DNA from: Candidatus Doudnabacteria bacterium Gr01-1014_77
GTDB taxonomy: Bacteria; Patescibacteriota; Doudnabacteria; UBA920; VMFF01
Direction: 5' to 3'
Assembly: GCA_007375915.1 (NCBI GenBank)
Contig: VMFF01000032.1
Location: 1-12,571, forward strand
Length of the DNA: 12,571 nt
The position numbers were made by a program, and so were the translations under genes. This document shows positions 12,407 through 12,571 of the stretch, in pieces. The notes beneath the pieces are model-generated. The model was not told where the DNA came from. It saw nothing but the letters and a program-made list of their open reading frames with translations, and searched no databases. The first letter of the stretch is position 1. Each line of letters begins with the position of its first letter.

Positions 12407-12492
12407 GGGGCTCTCGAGTTGTAGTGTGCGATTCAGCGCGGGTGCTGATCGCTATATCTAGCAATCCAACACTATTTACAGCTGAACACACC

Positions 12493-12521
12493 ACTTTAAC
12501 ATAAAAATAGTGCTATGTCAA
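12493..12521 (-). promoter_or_regulatory. Promoter for the - strand G+C-rich gene pair
   Basis: Read on the - strand: TTGACA (12521-12516), a 17-base spacer, and TAAAGT (12498-12493) with an extended TGT before it. It lies in AT-rich DNA outside the G+C-rich block, leaving an 80-base leader before ATG 12406. Confidence 0.55.
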
Positions 12522-12533
12522 GAAAGTGTGGTA

Positions 12534-12542
12534 TGATATAAT
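12534..12542 (+). promoter_or_regulatory. Extended -10 promoter pointing out of the window
   Basis: TGATATAAT again, as at 315 and 5386, ends 29 bases before the window edge. No start codon follows within the window. It is divergent from the - strand promoter just to its left, with overlapping upstream regions. Confidence 0.5.
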
Positions 12543-12571
12543 TAATAGGTAATTTGGGATACAGAAACACA

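Noticed and set aside
12177..12494. 105-codon - strand frame overlapping the 63-residue gene
   Set aside because: It begins upstream in the promoter leader region and overlaps both better-supported genes in another frame. Its composition is not protein-like.
1..12571. CRISPR array, transposase, integrase or attachment site
   Set aside because: No regularly spaced repeats, no transposase or integrase frames, and no tRNA-end duplications were seen on either strand.

Overview
The window is AT-rich (a little over one third G+C by eye) and gene-dense. Genes are short, intergenic gaps are tight and nearly everything lies on the + strand. Several features point to a small-genome bacterium of the Candidate Phyla Radiation (Patescibacteria, most like Parcubacteria): tandem type IV secretion-like pilins with the GG-F-R/K-Y-x-TS-x-GNEE signature, a TraR/DksA-like gene beside lspA, a solute-binding protein with no transporter, and short mRNA leaders with extended -10 promoters. 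This placement is inference from gene content; no rRNA or taxon marker other than the RecA tail is present. All genes read through in the standard code, so the TGA-recoded Gracilibacteria/Absconditabacteria lineages are unlikely.

Layout. 1-291 is the 3' end of recA, followed by a terminator overlapping a promoter. 355-2670 encodes a DEDDh exonuclease fused to what looks like a catalytically dead DinG-type helicase. 2671-3308 has no convincing protein gene. It holds a strong promoter under an inverted repeat, then about 420 nt rich in stable hairpins ending in an intrinsic terminator, best read as an unidentified structured RNA. 3309-4035 carries a DksA-like protein without its zinc cysteines and a lipoprotein signal peptidase (lspA). 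4053-5366 is an orphan family 1 solute-binding protein with a membrane anchor. 5413-8183 is a run of five paralogous small pilin-like membrane proteins, each with one cysteine pair outside the membrane; the third carries a 160-residue C-terminal extension. A strong terminator closes the run.

8264-11758 is a housekeeping stretch: tRNA-Leu(UAG), an ftsH gene that stops early, a multi-pass membrane protein whose stop codon lies inside tRNA-Val(GAC), and rnc (RNase III) starting 7 nt after that tRNA.

11800-12571 differs in character. A G+C-rich block (about 58% over 11881-12420, counted by hand) holds two short membrane-protein genes on the - strand, with their own promoter and a strong terminator facing that of rnc. 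Composition returns to AT-rich at the right edge, where a + strand promoter points out of the window. The block looks like a foreign cassette.

The least explained elements are the RNA at 2803-3225, the pseudo-helicase, the cysteine-paired pilin array next to an orphan binding protein, the truncated FtsH, and the G+C-rich cassette.
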